A model generated the notes under the pieces. It ran no database searches, had not been told where the DNA came from, and saw only the letters and a list, made by a program, of their open reading frames with translations. Shown here in pieces: positions 1 through 9,736 of a stretch of 57,909 bases of DNA; the first letter of the stretch is position 1; each line of letters starts with the position of its first letter. The translations under genes and the position numbers were made by a program. The stretch lies in NCBI GenBank assembly GCA_011523845.1, contig WTFV01000153.1, positions 1 through 57,909 of the forward strand, given 5' to 3'. Origin of the DNA: Acidobacteriota bacterium (GTDB lineage: Bacteria > Acidobacteriota > Vicinamibacteria > Vicinamibacterales > UBA8438).

Positions 1-65
1 GTGATACGGCCCCGGCGGGTCGCGTTCACGCTGCGAGTTTTTTTCCGGGTACCCGCGAATTTCCC

Positions 66-94
66 TTGACCCCGGCCGCCCGGCTGTCGATAAT
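66..94 (+). promoter_or_regulatory. Sigma-70-type promoter candidate
   Basis: A TTGACC box (66-71) and a GATAAT box (89-94) are separated by exactly 17 nt, close to the bacterial housekeeping consensus. It points toward the repeat protein that starts at 353, giving a leader of about 250 nt. The rest of 1-352 contains no convincing gene. Confidence 0.5.
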
Positions 95-352
95 GCCGGG
101 AGCGGGCGGCCGGTCAAACGCCCGTCCTTCCACGTAGACGGCTACTCCCAGGCCAGTCTTCAGTCGGCGTGCGTCGCTCAGCCCGGTGGCGAGCGGCGCG
201 TTGATCGCGGGCGGGTCCGCTGCTGGACCCGCCGGGCAGACAGTCGGGCGTCCGTCCCCTCGCGGGGAGGACGCAGGGCGAATGCCGGAGGGCTTTGCCA
301 CGCGCCACGCGGCAACGACTCGGTTTCTGCGGTGGCGACAAGGAGTAGTGTG

Positions 353-2722
353 ATGCTGAACCAGACAGGAGCTCGACCGGGGAGGTCCAACCCGGGACGC
401 GCGGTCCGGTGTTGGACCGCCGTCCTCATGTGCGCGTTCGGCGCCGCGGCCATGGCCGCGGCGGCGCCGGCGCCGGCGCCGGAGGAGACCTACCGCTGGC
501 ACGGCGAGCTGGTGGCGCTCGACGAGGTCGCCGGTACCGTGACGATCAAGGCGCCCGTAGTTGCGCCCGCCGGGCTGGAAGCGGCAGCCGGGGTGCAGGC
601 CGGCGAACCGATCGTCATCACCTGGTCGGGCGCCGGGAGCCAGGCGAGCGGGGTTCGGGCCGTGATGCGCGACGACGGTTCGGATCGGGCGGCGCCGGAG
701 AAGGCCGAGCCCGAGACGCCGGCCGAGGACGCCTCCCGCTTTCTCCTGCGCGCGCGACTCGTCGCGATGGATGCGGGCGACGGCAATCTCGTGTTCGAGG
801 TCCCGCTGCCGCCCCACAGCCTGGGCACGGTGCGCGCCCTGACGCGCGGCGCCCGGGTCACCGCCAGGTCCGTGCATCGACCGGCGCATTCGGAGCCGGC
901 ACTGCTGGCGGTCGATGCCTACAGCCGGTCGCAGCCGCGCCGGCCGGGGCCGAAGCGCGGGGCAACCTACCGCTGGCAGGGCGAGCTGGTGGCGCTCGAC
1001 GAGGCGTCCGGCACGCTCACGGTGAGGTCGCGGGTCGCGTCGCTGTCCGGCCTCGAGGCCGTGGCGGGCGCGGAGGCGGGCGATCGCATCATCATCGCCT
1101 GGTCGGGGTTCGAGAGCCGCGCGAGCGGCATCCGGTCGGCGATGCCGGACGACGGGTCCGGGCTGTGGGGGAGCAACCGCTTCCTGCTCGAGGCGACGTT
1201 CGTCGACATCGACGCGTCGGGAAGCTACCTCACCTTCAAGACCGGGTTGCCCGACAAGGGCCTGGCGAGGGTGCGGGCGCTGATGCGGGGCGAGTGGGCC
1301 ACCGTGGTGTCGCCGCATCACCCGGCGGACGGGTCCCCGGCGGTGCTGTCGGTCGACGCGTACGCTCCCTCGCGGGAGCGGCGCCCCGCGCCGTTGCCGG
1401 GTGCGACGTATCGCTGGGACGGCGAGCTCGTTTCGCTCGACGAGGCCACCGGCATGCTGACGGTGAAGTCGCGCGTCGTGTCGCCTTCCGGTCTGGCGGC
1501 GGTGGCGGGCGCGAAGGCGGGTGAGCCGATCGTCATCAACTGGTCCGGCTACCGGAGCCGGGCGAGCGGGATCCGGTCGGCGAAGCCGGATGACGGTTCG
1601 GGTCTGTGGGGCAGCAACCGCTTCCTGCTGCGGGCGACCTTCGTCGAGACCGACGAGGCGGGGCGCTACCTGACCTTCAGAACCGCGATTCCCGAAGCGA
1701 GCCGCGCGAACGTGCGGGCGCTCACACGGGGCTCGTGGGCGAGCGTGCAGTCGCCGCACCACCCGGCGGACGGGTCGCGGGCCGTGCTCGCGGTCGATGC
1801 CTACGTGCCGTTGCGGGAGCGGCGCCCCGCGCCGCTGCCGGGCGCGACGTATCGCTGGGACGGCGAGCTGGTTTCGCTCGACGAGTCGACCGGGACCTTG
1901 ACGGTGAAGTCGCGGGTAGTCTCCCCGACGGGTCTGACCGCGGTGGCCGGCACGGAGCCGGGCGATCCGATCGTCATCACCTGGTCGGGCTACGAGACCC
2001 GGGCGAGCGGGATCCGGTCGGCGAAGCCGGATGACGGTTCGGGTCTGTGGGGCAGCAACCGCTTCCTGCTGCGGGCGACGTTCGTCGAGGCCGATGGAGC
2101 CGGCCGCTACCTGACCTTCAGGACCAGGGTCCCGGCGAAGAGTCTGGGAACGGTGCGGGCGCTGACGCGGGGCTCGTGGGCGAGCGTGACGTCGCCGCAT
2201 CACCCGGCGGCCGCGGCTCCGGCCGTGATGGCGGTCGACGGGTATCTGCCCTCGCCGGAGCGGCGGCCTGCGCCGTTGCCGGGCGCGACGTACCGCTGGG
2301 ACGGCGAGCTGGTCTATCTGGATGAGACGGCCGGGACGCTGACGGTGAAGTCGCGGGTGGCGTCTCCGAAGGGCTTGGCCGCGGTTGCGGACGCCGAGGC
2401 GGGCGAGGCGATCGTCATCACCTGGTCGGGCTACGACAGCCAGGCGAACGGCATCCGGTCGGCGAAGCCGGATGACGGTTCGGGTCTGTGGGGCAGCAAC
2501 CGCTTCCTGCTGCGGGCGACGTTCGTCGAGGCCGATGCGGCGGGCCGCTACCTGACCTTCCGGGTGACCGTCCCGGAGAACAGCCTGGAAGCGGTCCGGA
2601 CGCTGGCGCGGGGCGCCTGGACCAGCGTGACCTCGCCGCACCATCCGGCGGACGCGGCCCCGGCAGTGATGGCCATCACCGCCTACGCCGCCTTGCCGGC
2701 TCCGGATCGCGCCGCGCAGTGA
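353..2722 (+). CDS. Secreted protein with five tandem ~147-residue repeats, function unknown
   Basis: 789 aa. I start it at ATG 353, preceded by AAGGAG at 340-345, rather than the in-frame GTG at 332. An N-terminal basic stretch followed by an Ala-rich hydrophobic segment ending near APAPAPEE looks like a signal peptide. The rest is five repeats that begin with TYRWxGELVxLDE at about nt 488, 964, 1405, 1846 and 2287. The last three have a 441-nt period and are very alike; the first is the most diverged. Each repeat carries TVKSRV, ITWSGY, KPDDGSGLWGSNRFLLRATF and SPHHPA-like blocks and is predicted to be beta-rich. I do not recognise the family. Export and the tandem build suggest a surface or periplasmic binding or structural protein. 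It stands alone, followed by a strong hairpin. Confidence 0.85.
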   Translation: MLNQTGARPGRSNPGRAVRCWTAVLMCAFGAAAMAAAAPAPAPEETYRWHGELVALDEVAGTVTIKAPVVAPAGLEAAAGVQAGEPIVITWSGAGSQASGVRAVMRDDGSDRAAPEKAEPETPAEDASRFLLRARLVAMDAGDGNLVFEVPLPPHSLGTVRALTRGARVTARSVHRPAHSEPALLAVDAYSRSQPRRPGPKRGATYRWQGELVALDEASGTLTVRSRVASLSGLEAVAGAEAGDRIIIAWSGFESRASGIRSAMPDDGSGLWGSNRFLLEATFVDIDASGSYLTFKTGLPDKGLARVRALMRGEWATVVSPHHPADGSPAVLSVDAYAPSRERRPAPLPGATYRWDGELVSLDEATGMLTVKSRVVSPSGLAAVAGAKAGEPIVINWSGYRSRASGIRSAKPDDGSGLWGSNRFLLRATFVETDEAGRYLTFRTAIPEASRANVRALTRGSWASVQSPHHPADGSRAVLAVDAYVPLRERRPAPLPGATYRWDGELVSLDESTGTLTVKSRVVSPTGLTAVAGTEPGDPIVITWSGYETRASGIRSAKPDDGSGLWGSNRFLLRATFVEADGAGRYLTFRTRVPAKSLGTVRALTRGSWASVTSPHHPAAAAPAVMAVDGYLPSPERRPAPLPGATYRWDGELVYLDETAGTLTVKSRVASPKGLAAVADAEAGEAIVITWSGYDSQANGIRSAKPDDGSGLWGSNRFLLRATFVEADAAGRYLTFRVTVPENSLEAVRTLARGAWTSVTSPHHPADAAPAVMAITAYAALPAPDRAAQ

Positions 2723-2760
2723 CGCGCGTTCTCGTCGGCGTTCGTTCGCACGTTCGCTCC

Positions 2761-2804
2761 GGCGCGGGGTTCGCGGCACCGGCTGCCGCCGCGAGCCCCG
2801 CGCC
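2761..2804 (+). terminator. Long GC hairpin after the repeat protein
   Basis: GGCGCGGGG and CCCCGCGCC flank an inner CGCGGC/GCCGCG stem, giving an almost uninterrupted palindrome just downstream of the 2722 stop. There is no U-tract, so it is either a Rho-independent-like stop or a transcript stabiliser. The remainder of 2723-2935 shows nothing else of note. Confidence 0.5.
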
Positions 2805-2931
2805 GACCTGCCCGTCGCGGGCCTGCGTCCCGGGCAGGCGCCCGCGAGGCAGGTAGCCCGCCGCCCCCTCCAACCTCCGACCTCCGGCCTCGGCGCCCCG
2901 CGCGGCTCCGCGCGGCCCACCGGGACCGCAC

Positions 2932-2937
2932 TACAAT
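2932..2937 (+). promoter_or_regulatory. -10 box TACAAT of dusB, near-leaderless
   Basis: TACAAT ends 10 nt before ATG 2948 and overlaps the other candidate start, ATG 2936. Transcription should start at about 2944-2948, which favours ATG 2948 as the translation start with almost no 5' leader. Confidence 0.45.
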
Positions 2938-2947
2938 GGATCGGTTC

Positions 2948-4000
2948 ATGAGAATCGGATCCGTTTCCCTCGATCATCGTTACGTGCTGGCTCCGATGGC
3001 GGGCATGACCGACACGGCCTTCCGCCGCCTGGTCAAGGCGCGCGGCGGCTGCGGACTGGTCGTCACCGAGATGGTCAGCTCGGAGGGTCTGGTGCGCGGC
3101 ATCGACCGTACGCTCGAGTACGCCGAGTACACGGAGGCCGAGCGGCCGGTGTCGATCCAGATCTTCGGCGGCGACCCCGGCAAGATGGCTGCCGCCGCCC
3201 AGGTCGTCGAAGCGATGCAGGCCGACATCGTCGACGTCAACATGGGCTGTCCGGTACCCAAGATCGCGAAGCACAACGCCGGGTGCAGCCTCATGCGCGA
3301 GCCGGCGCACGCGGCGCGGATCGTGCGCGCGATGACCGCTGCGGTCGACATCCCGGTGACCGTCAAGATGCGTGCCGGCTGGGACGACGGCAGCATCAAT
3401 GCCCCGACCGTGGCGCGCATGATGGAGGACGTCGGCGCGGCGGCCGTCGCCGTGCACGGACGCACGGCCAGGCAGTCCTACAGCGGAGAGTCCGACTGGG
3501 ACCTCATCCGAACGGTCGCCGGGGAGGTTGCGATCCCGGTGCTGGGAAGCGGCGACTGCGTCACACCAGGGCAGATGGTCGAGCGGGGCCGCACCCAGGT
3601 CGCCGGCGTCCTGGTCGGTCGCGGCGCGTTGCGCAACCCGTGGATATTCCAGCAGGCCGCCGCGCTGGCCAGCGGCAGGGCTGTGCCCGAGGTGTCGCTC
3701 GTGGAGCGGGGCCGCTTTCTCCTGGAGTACATCGACCTGCTGCTGCGGGAGGGCCTCGACGAATCGCGCGGGTTCCGGCACCGCGCCCCGGGAATGGCGC
3801 AGGCGCGGCCTCCGAGACCGGCGCGCAGTCGAGAACGGTGGGTCGTCAACAAGCTGCGGGCGCTCGGCTCGTGGTACACGAAGGGCCTCCACGGGGGCTC
3901 GCAGTTGCGGACCGCCATCAACCGGGCCGAGTCCGTCGAGGCGCTGCGGAGCATCATCTCGCTGCACTTCCTGGAGCCGGCCGGCGACGCGGTTGCCTGA
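2948..4000 (+). CDS. dusB: tRNA-dihydrouridine synthase (DusB-like)
   Basis: 350 aa from ATG 2948. FMN-dependent TIM-barrel enzyme that reduces uridine to dihydrouridine in the tRNA D-loop. Visible family marks are LAPMAGMTD near the N-terminus, FGGDP, the catalytic-loop DVNMGCPVPKI with its conserved Cys (around residue 98), VKMRAGWDD, AVHGRTxxQxYSG and the GRGALRNPWIF phosphate-binding turn. Length fits the family. A stretch after residue 275 (HRAPGMAQARPPRPARSRERW) is less typical and precedes the usual C-terminal helical domain. The NUDIX gene follows after 10 nt and is probably cotranscribed. Confidence 0.93.
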   Translation: MRIGSVSLDHRYVLAPMAGMTDTAFRRLVKARGGCGLVVTEMVSSEGLVRGIDRTLEYAEYTEAERPVSIQIFGGDPGKMAAAAQVVEAMQADIVDVNMGCPVPKIAKHNAGCSLMREPAHAARIVRAMTAAVDIPVTVKMRAGWDDGSINAPTVARMMEDVGAAAVAVHGRTARQSYSGESDWDLIRTVAGEVAIPVLGSGDCVTPGQMVERGRTQVAGVLVGRGALRNPWIFQQAAALASGRAVPEVSLVERGRFLLEYIDLLLREGLDESRGFRHRAPGMAQARPPRPARSRERWVVNKLRALGSWYTKGLHGGSQLRTAINRAESVEALRSIISLHFLEPAGDAVA

Positions 4001-4010
4001 AGAGGGTCCT

Positions 4011-4526
4011 GTGACTCCCGGAGAGAAGACCGCGGTGCGGCGCGTGCGGGAGATCGACTGGACGTGCTGGCGCGCTGTCGACCCGGCCACGCTCGTCTTC
4101 GTGATCAAGGATGGCCGGATCCTGCTGATCCGCAAGAAGCGGGGCCTGGGGGCGGGGAAGGTCAACGGTCCGGGCGGCCGCCTGGAAGCGGGGGAGTCCT
4201 TCGCCGCCTGCGCCGTCCGCGAGGTGCGCGAAGAGCTGGGCGTCACCCCTCTCCAGCTTGTGAAGATGGGGCAGCACGCGTTCCAGTTCATCGACGGCTA
4301 CTCGACGTTCGTGCACGTCTACCGCGCGGCGGATCTGGCCGGGACTCCCGTCGAGACGGACGAGGCCGAGCCGCTCTGGTGCGACCTCGACGCCATTCCG
4401 TTCGACCGGATGTGGGAGGACGATCGCTACTGGCTCCCGCTGGTCATCGGCGGCCGGCGATTCAACGGCCGCTGGATCTTCGACGGCGACCGCATGCTCG
4501 ACCACACCCTGGACGTGCTGTCGTGA
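4011..4526 (+). CDS. NUDIX hydrolase, MutT/MTH1-like (8-oxo-dGTP diphosphatase family)
   Basis: 171 aa from GTG 4011, ten bases after dusB. The Nudix box GX5EX7REUXEE is intact (GRLEAGESF... REVREELGV, residues about 60-82). The C-terminal WEDDRYWLPLVI and FNGRWIFDGD segments resemble MTH1-like 8-oxo-dGTP/2-OH-dATP hydrolases. Such enzymes sanitise the nucleotide pool by cutting oxidised dNTPs to monophosphates. An upstream extension of the open frame inside dusB is discarded as antisense-like composition. Confidence 0.88.
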   Translation: MTPGEKTAVRRVREIDWTCWRAVDPATLVFVIKDGRILLIRKKRGLGAGKVNGPGGRLEAGESFAACAVREVREELGVTPLQLVKMGQHAFQFIDGYSTFVHVYRAADLAGTPVETDEAEPLWCDLDAIPFDRMWEDDRYWLPLVIGGRRFNGRWIFDGDRMLDHTLDVLS

Positions 4527-4640
4527 TCCCCGCGCGCGTCGACGAGGTTGGCTGAGCCTGTCCGGTGACGTATCATGCGGTTCTCTGCGGGCGGAAGCGG
4601 GGTGCTGTGTACCTCGAGCCCGGCAAGCCGGAGGGTGACC

Positions 4641-6443
4641 GTGGCACGACAGATACTCCTTGCGATTCTCCTGCTCACGATTGGCGGCGCGCCGGGCGTG
4701 GCCGCCGGCCAGGGAGCGGGACCGGCCTCGTGGCAGAACGACCTCGCGCCGATCGGTCCCGAGGATTGGGACTACGAGAGGGCGGCCCATCTGCTGGAGC
4801 GTGCGGGATTCGGCGGGACCCCGGCCGAAGTGGAGCGGCTGGCCGCGATGACCCCGGCCGCCGCCGTCGAGTGGCTGGTCGATTACCAGCGGCACGCGGA
4901 CACCCTGGAACCGTTCGATCCCTCTCCCATCTGGGACCCGGGGATGGACCCGTTCCCCAAGAGCCGGGCCGAGGCGGTCCGCATCGGGCGGGAGCGCGGC
5001 GAGGCGATGGGCGTGGCGGTGCTGCCGGAGGGCGAGTCGCGGCGTCTGCAGCCGGTGGTCAACAAGTTCTTCTACGGACTCCGCGCGAACGCCATCGAGA
5101 CGCAGCGCCTCGCGACCTGGTGGGGCGAGCGGATGCTCACCACGACGCGCCCGCTCGAGGAGAAGCTGACGCTCTTCTGGCACGGGCACTTCGCGACCGG
5201 CAACACGAAGGTGCGCGACACGCGGATGATGCTGCAGCAGAACGAGATGCTGCGCGCCAACGCCAACGGGAACTTCGAGGATCTGCTGATGGGGATCCTC
5301 AGGGATCCGGCGATGCTCGTCTACCTGGACAACGGCGAGAACGTCAAGGACCACCCGAACGAGAACTTCGGGCGGGAGCTGCTCGAGCTCTTCAGCCTCG
5401 GCGTCGGCAACTACACCGAACAGGACATTCGCGAGGGCGCGCGCGCGTTCACCGGCTGGACGAACGACGCACTGGAGTTCAAGTTCGACGCGGAGCAGCA
5501 CGACTTCGGCGAGAAGACGTTCCTGGGGCAGACCGGCCCGTTCGATGGCGGCGACATCATCCGGATCATCCTGGAGCAGCCCGCCGCGCCGGAGTTCATC
5601 AGCGGCAAGCTGTATCGGTACTTCGTCCGCGAGGATCTCGACGGGGAGGTCAACGCGGATCTGGCCGCCACGTTCCGCGATGCCGGCTACGCCCTGAAGC
5701 CCCTGCTGACCAGGATCTTCCTCTCGCGCGACTTCTACAGCCCCGCGTCGTACGCCACGCAAATCAAGAGCCCGGCGCACCTGGTCGTATCGACCTACCG
5801 CAAGCTCGGACTGACCGAGTTGCCGACGATCCCTGACTTCAACCGGCTCGTCGCGGGGCTCGGGCAGACGCTGTTCAATCCGCCGAACGTGGCCGGCTGG
5901 GCCGGCGGGCGTACCTGGGTCACGCCGGCGACGCTCCTGCAGCGGGGCAATCTGTTTCGCGACGTGCTCTATCCCGACACGGACGGGTTCTGGGCGCCCG
6001 ACCGCGTCGTGCCGGGCATCTACCGGCAGGTGGAGGAACGTCTTGCGCAGGGCATGAACATCACCGCGGCAACGCAGCAGGGGGACGCCGAGTCGAGCCA
6101 GCTCGTGGACCGCGACGAGGACTACAACACGCGCTACGGCGGCTACATGGGCTACGTGATGGCGTTCGACAGGCTGCATCCGATCCCGCGCCGGGTGGCC
6201 GAGCTGGACCTGGTGCGGCTTCTGTCGGACGCGGGCGCAGCGGAGGCCGTCGACGTGGTCGATCACCTGATCCGGCGCTTCCTGCGCGTCGAGCTGAGCG
6301 GCGCCGACCGGGCCGAGCTCGTCGACTTCCTGCGGGACGAGCTGGGAAGCGACCGCATCGAGGCGGATACGCCGCAGACCGAGGCGGCGTTGCGCGCGCT
6401 GGTGTATCTGATTGTGAGCACGCCGGAGTATCAACTGGCCTGA
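4641..6443 (+). CDS. DUF1800 family protein
   Basis: About 600 aa from GTG 4641 (GGAGG-like box just upstream; GTG 4635 and ATG 4575 are alternatives). An N-terminal hydrophobic segment (ILLAILLLTIGG) is a likely signal peptide. The typical DUF1800 marks are present: AAHLLERAGFGGTPAEVERL, WWGERMLTTTRPLEEKLTLFWHGHF, ANGNFEDLL, NENFGRELLELFSLGVGNYTE, ARAFTGW and a late FNPPNVAGWAGGRTW. The family is common in Acidobacteriota, Planctomycetota and Proteobacteria, nearly always beside a DUF1501 gene as here. Its biochemical role is not established; an exported partner of DUF1501 is the safe statement. Confidence 0.88.
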   Translation: MARQILLAILLLTIGGAPGVAAGQGAGPASWQNDLAPIGPEDWDYERAAHLLERAGFGGTPAEVERLAAMTPAAAVEWLVDYQRHADTLEPFDPSPIWDPGMDPFPKSRAEAVRIGRERGEAMGVAVLPEGESRRLQPVVNKFFYGLRANAIETQRLATWWGERMLTTTRPLEEKLTLFWHGHFATGNTKVRDTRMMLQQNEMLRANANGNFEDLLMGILRDPAMLVYLDNGENVKDHPNENFGRELLELFSLGVGNYTEQDIREGARAFTGWTNDALEFKFDAEQHDFGEKTFLGQTGPFDGGDIIRIILEQPAAPEFISGKLYRYFVREDLDGEVNADLAATFRDAGYALKPLLTRIFLSRDFYSPASYATQIKSPAHLVVSTYRKLGLTELPTIPDFNRLVAGLGQTLFNPPNVAGWAGGRTWVTPATLLQRGNLFRDVLYPDTDGFWAPDRVVPGIYRQVEERLAQGMNITAATQQGDAESSQLVDRDEDYNTRYGGYMGYVMAFDRLHPIPRRVAELDLVRLLSDAGAAEAVDVVDHLIRRFLRVELSGADRAELVDFLRDELGSDRIEADTPQTEAALRALVYLIVSTPEYQLA

Positions 6444-6450
6444 GCGGAAA

Positions 6451-6536
6451 CCGGGCCGGGAGTCTGCGCCGTAGAATGGAGCAGACTCCTGGGCGGAAGC
6501 GTAGCCGCGAGGCGACGGTTCCGGGCGGGGCCGAAG
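6451..6536 (+). repeat. Family B dispersed palindromic repeat, copy B1
   Basis: Between the DUF1800 and DUF1501 genes. It contains a perfect 9-bp hairpin, GGAGTCTGC (6459-6467) / GCAGACTCC (6481-6489). It shares a left end (GGCCGGGAGT, then GCGCCGTAGAA) and a right end (GGTTCCGGGCGGGGCCGAA) with the copies near 7900, 16725 and 46744-46909. Confidence 0.6.
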
Positions 6537-6585
6537 AGGACACGCGGGCGGCTGCCGGGGAAGCCGCGGGAGTTGGGGGACAACG

Positions 6586-7839
6586 ATGGCTCGATTCAAG
6601 TGCGGATGTTCGCGGCGTGAATTCCTGGTCAAGGGCATGTACGGCCTGGGCGTCGGCGCGACGCTGCCGATGCTGCTCAACCGCACCTCGGCCGCCCTGG
6701 CGGCACAGGCGCTCGAAGGCACGAGCATGGAGACGAGCCCGGAGCGCATCCTCGTCGTGGTGGAGCTCTCGGGCGGCAACGACGGCCTGAACACCGTCGT
6801 TCCCTACGGCGACGACGCATACTACCGCGCTCGGCCGACCATCGGCATTCCGCGGTCCGAGGTGATAGAGATCGCCGACGGCTACGGGTTCCATCCGTCG
6901 CTCGTCGGGTTCGAGCGCCTCTACAAGGACGGCGAGATGGCCGTCATCCACGGCTGCGGTTACGACAACCCGAGCCTGTCGCACTTCTCGTCGATGGGCT
7001 ATTGGCACACCGGCGTGCCGAACGGCGGCGAGACGCTGGGCTGGCTGGGGCGGCTGGCGGACGGCGCCTACGATCACGACGCGCAGGGCAACCGCATCGT
7101 GAACATCGGAACGCGGCAGTCTCTGGCGGTCCGCAGCCGGCACCACTCGCCCCTCGTGTTCAACGATCCGCGGACCTTCCGCCGCGAGGGAAGCGACAGC
7201 GAGAAGACCGCGCTGGCGAAGATGACCGCCGATGGCGCCAGCGGCAACGCGACGCTGGAGTTCCTGGCCGCCACCGCGCAGAACGCGGCGGAAAGCTCCG
7301 AGTTCGTCCGGCAGGCCGCCGCCGCCTACCGGACGCCGGTCGACTACGGCATCGGTGGGTTGTCGGGACAGTTGCGCCAGATCGCGGCGCTGATCCACGC
7401 CGACATGCCGACGCGCATCTACTACGTGGCCTACCAGGGCAACTCGTTCGACACGCACGTGCACCAGGCGGATCCGCACGCGCGGCTACTCGCCTACACC
7501 GCCGACGCCGTGCGCGGGTTCACGCAGGATCTCAAGCGGATCGGCCGCGCCGACGACGTGGCGATGGTGATGTTCACCGAGTTCGGGCGCCGGGTGGAGG
7601 AGAACGGAAGCCTCGGCACCGACCACGGCACGGCGACACCGATGTTCGTCGTGGGAAACCACGTGAAGGGTGGTCTCTACGGCAAGCACCCGAGCCTGAC
7701 GGAGCTCGACGACGGCAACCTCATCAAGACCACCGACTTCCGGCACGTCTACGCGACGATGATCGAGGAGTGGCTGAAGTTCGACGATGCGGAGACCGTC
7801 CTGAAGGGATCGTTCGGTCCGCTGGGCGTCTTCGCGTAG
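6586..7839 (+). CDS. DUF1501 family protein, Tat-exported
   Basis: 417 aa. The N-terminus CSRREFLVKGMYGLGVGA carries the twin-arginine motif followed by a hydrophobic stretch ending before ALAAQA, so export in a folded state is expected. DUF1501 proteins belong to the alkaline-phosphatase/sulfatase superfamily fold. Visible blocks: VVVELSGGNDGLNTVVPYGDDAYYRARP, GFHPSLVGFERLYKDGEMAVIHGCGYDNPSLSHF, WLGR, and the C-terminal MVMFTEFGRRVEENGSLGTDHGTA metal-site-like block. It pairs with the upstream DUF1800 gene (142-nt gap holding repeat B1), and the two are presumably cotranscribed. Confidence 0.9.
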   Translation: MARFKCGCSRREFLVKGMYGLGVGATLPMLLNRTSAALAAQALEGTSMETSPERILVVVELSGGNDGLNTVVPYGDDAYYRARPTIGIPRSEVIEIADGYGFHPSLVGFERLYKDGEMAVIHGCGYDNPSLSHFSSMGYWHTGVPNGGETLGWLGRLADGAYDHDAQGNRIVNIGTRQSLAVRSRHHSPLVFNDPRTFRREGSDSEKTALAKMTADGASGNATLEFLAATAQNAAESSEFVRQAAAAYRTPVDYGIGGLSGQLRQIAALIHADMPTRIYYVAYQGNSFDTHVHQADPHARLLAYTADAVRGFTQDLKRIGRADDVAMVMFTEFGRRVEENGSLGTDHGTATPMFVVGNHVKGGLYGKHPSLTELDDGNLIKTTDFRHVYATMIEEWLKFDDAETVLKGSFGPLGVFA

Positions 7840-7853
7840 CGAATGCAACTTCG

Positions 7854-7901
7854 CCGGGGCGGGGAATGACGCGCGTTCCTGGGTGCGTCCTCCCGCCCCG
7901 G
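7854..7901 (+). terminator. Hairpin between convergent genes
   Basis: CCGGGGCGGG (7854-7863) pairs perfectly with CCCGCCCCGG (7892-7901) across a 28-nt loop. It lies between the convergent DUF1501 gene and the NtrC-type regulator, so it could end both transcripts. It has no clear U-tract. Confidence 0.4.
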
Positions 7902-7985
7902 CCGGGATTTGCGTTGCAGAAACGCAACGAAGCGAGTCTGCGGCGCAAGCTCCGGGGCGGTGGGGATGGGCCGAACCTCCGAGCC
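7897..7985 (+). repeat. Family B dispersed palindromic repeat, copy B2
   Basis: Shares GGCCGGGA, TTGCG, GCGGCGCAAG, GGGGCGGTGGGG and GGGCCGAAC blocks with copy B3 at 16721. Internal hairpin TTGCGTT / AACGCAA. Its right side continues into CTCCGAGCCTGCGAGGC, also seen beside the family A copy near 22790. Confidence 0.55.
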
Positions 7986-8017
7986 TGCGAGGCACTTCGG
8001 GGCGCTCGCTTCTCCCG

Positions 8018-9433
<1,416 letters not shown>

Positions 9434-9446
9434 GGGCTGCTAAGGA

Positions 9447-9568
9447 AGCGTCGATATTCTGACGCTCGGCGCAGGTATGGTCAAGCCGGTCAAGCCGCCG
9501 GTCCCCCTGAGCAATGCGGGAGTCCGAACTGTCAAGGTGTTGACGCTGCCGGCGCATCGAGCGTCAAC
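9447..9568. promoter_or_regulatory. Two GACGCT dyads in the divergent regulator/sigma intergenic region
   Basis: AGCGTC (9447-9452) faces GACGCT (9461-9466). Further on, GTTGACGCT (9539-9547) faces AGCGTCAAC (9560-9568) as a perfect 9-bp inverted repeat with a 12-nt loop. Four copies of one half-site between divergent genes suggest an operator; the second dyad could also form a hairpin. The rest of the 303-nt gap (9434-9736) includes an AT-rich stretch with the palindrome AACTAGTT near 9637, a likely promoter zone for the sigma factor. Confidence 0.4.
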
Positions 9569-9736
9569 GTGATGACGGTCCGGGGGTTCCCGCGCCGTGC
9601 CCGCCGAGTCGCCCGCACCGTCATGTGCGGCTGTAACTAGTTGTAATACAGTAGTTTATGTGACTGTCGCCGACGCCTCCCCGGTAGCGCGGGTCCGTTC
9701 TTCGTGTTGGCACGGCCATTGCCGTGGTGTAAGGGC

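Noticed and set aside
488..2722. The repeats as a CRISPR-like or minisatellite array
   Set aside because: Period is 441 nt, in frame, fully translated; they are protein repeats.
26..4291. A 1421-residue open frame on the minus strand
   Set aside because: It is antisense to the repeat protein, dusB and the NUDIX gene; Arg/Pro/His-rich, low in hydrophobic segments and without any family motif. Such frames arise from high third-position GC.
9704..9736. GTG 9704 as start of the sigma factor
   Set aside because: The added residues MLARPLPWCKG have no counterpart in the family, and the segment looks like leader; ATG 9737 is preferred, though its Shine-Dalgarno spacing is poor.
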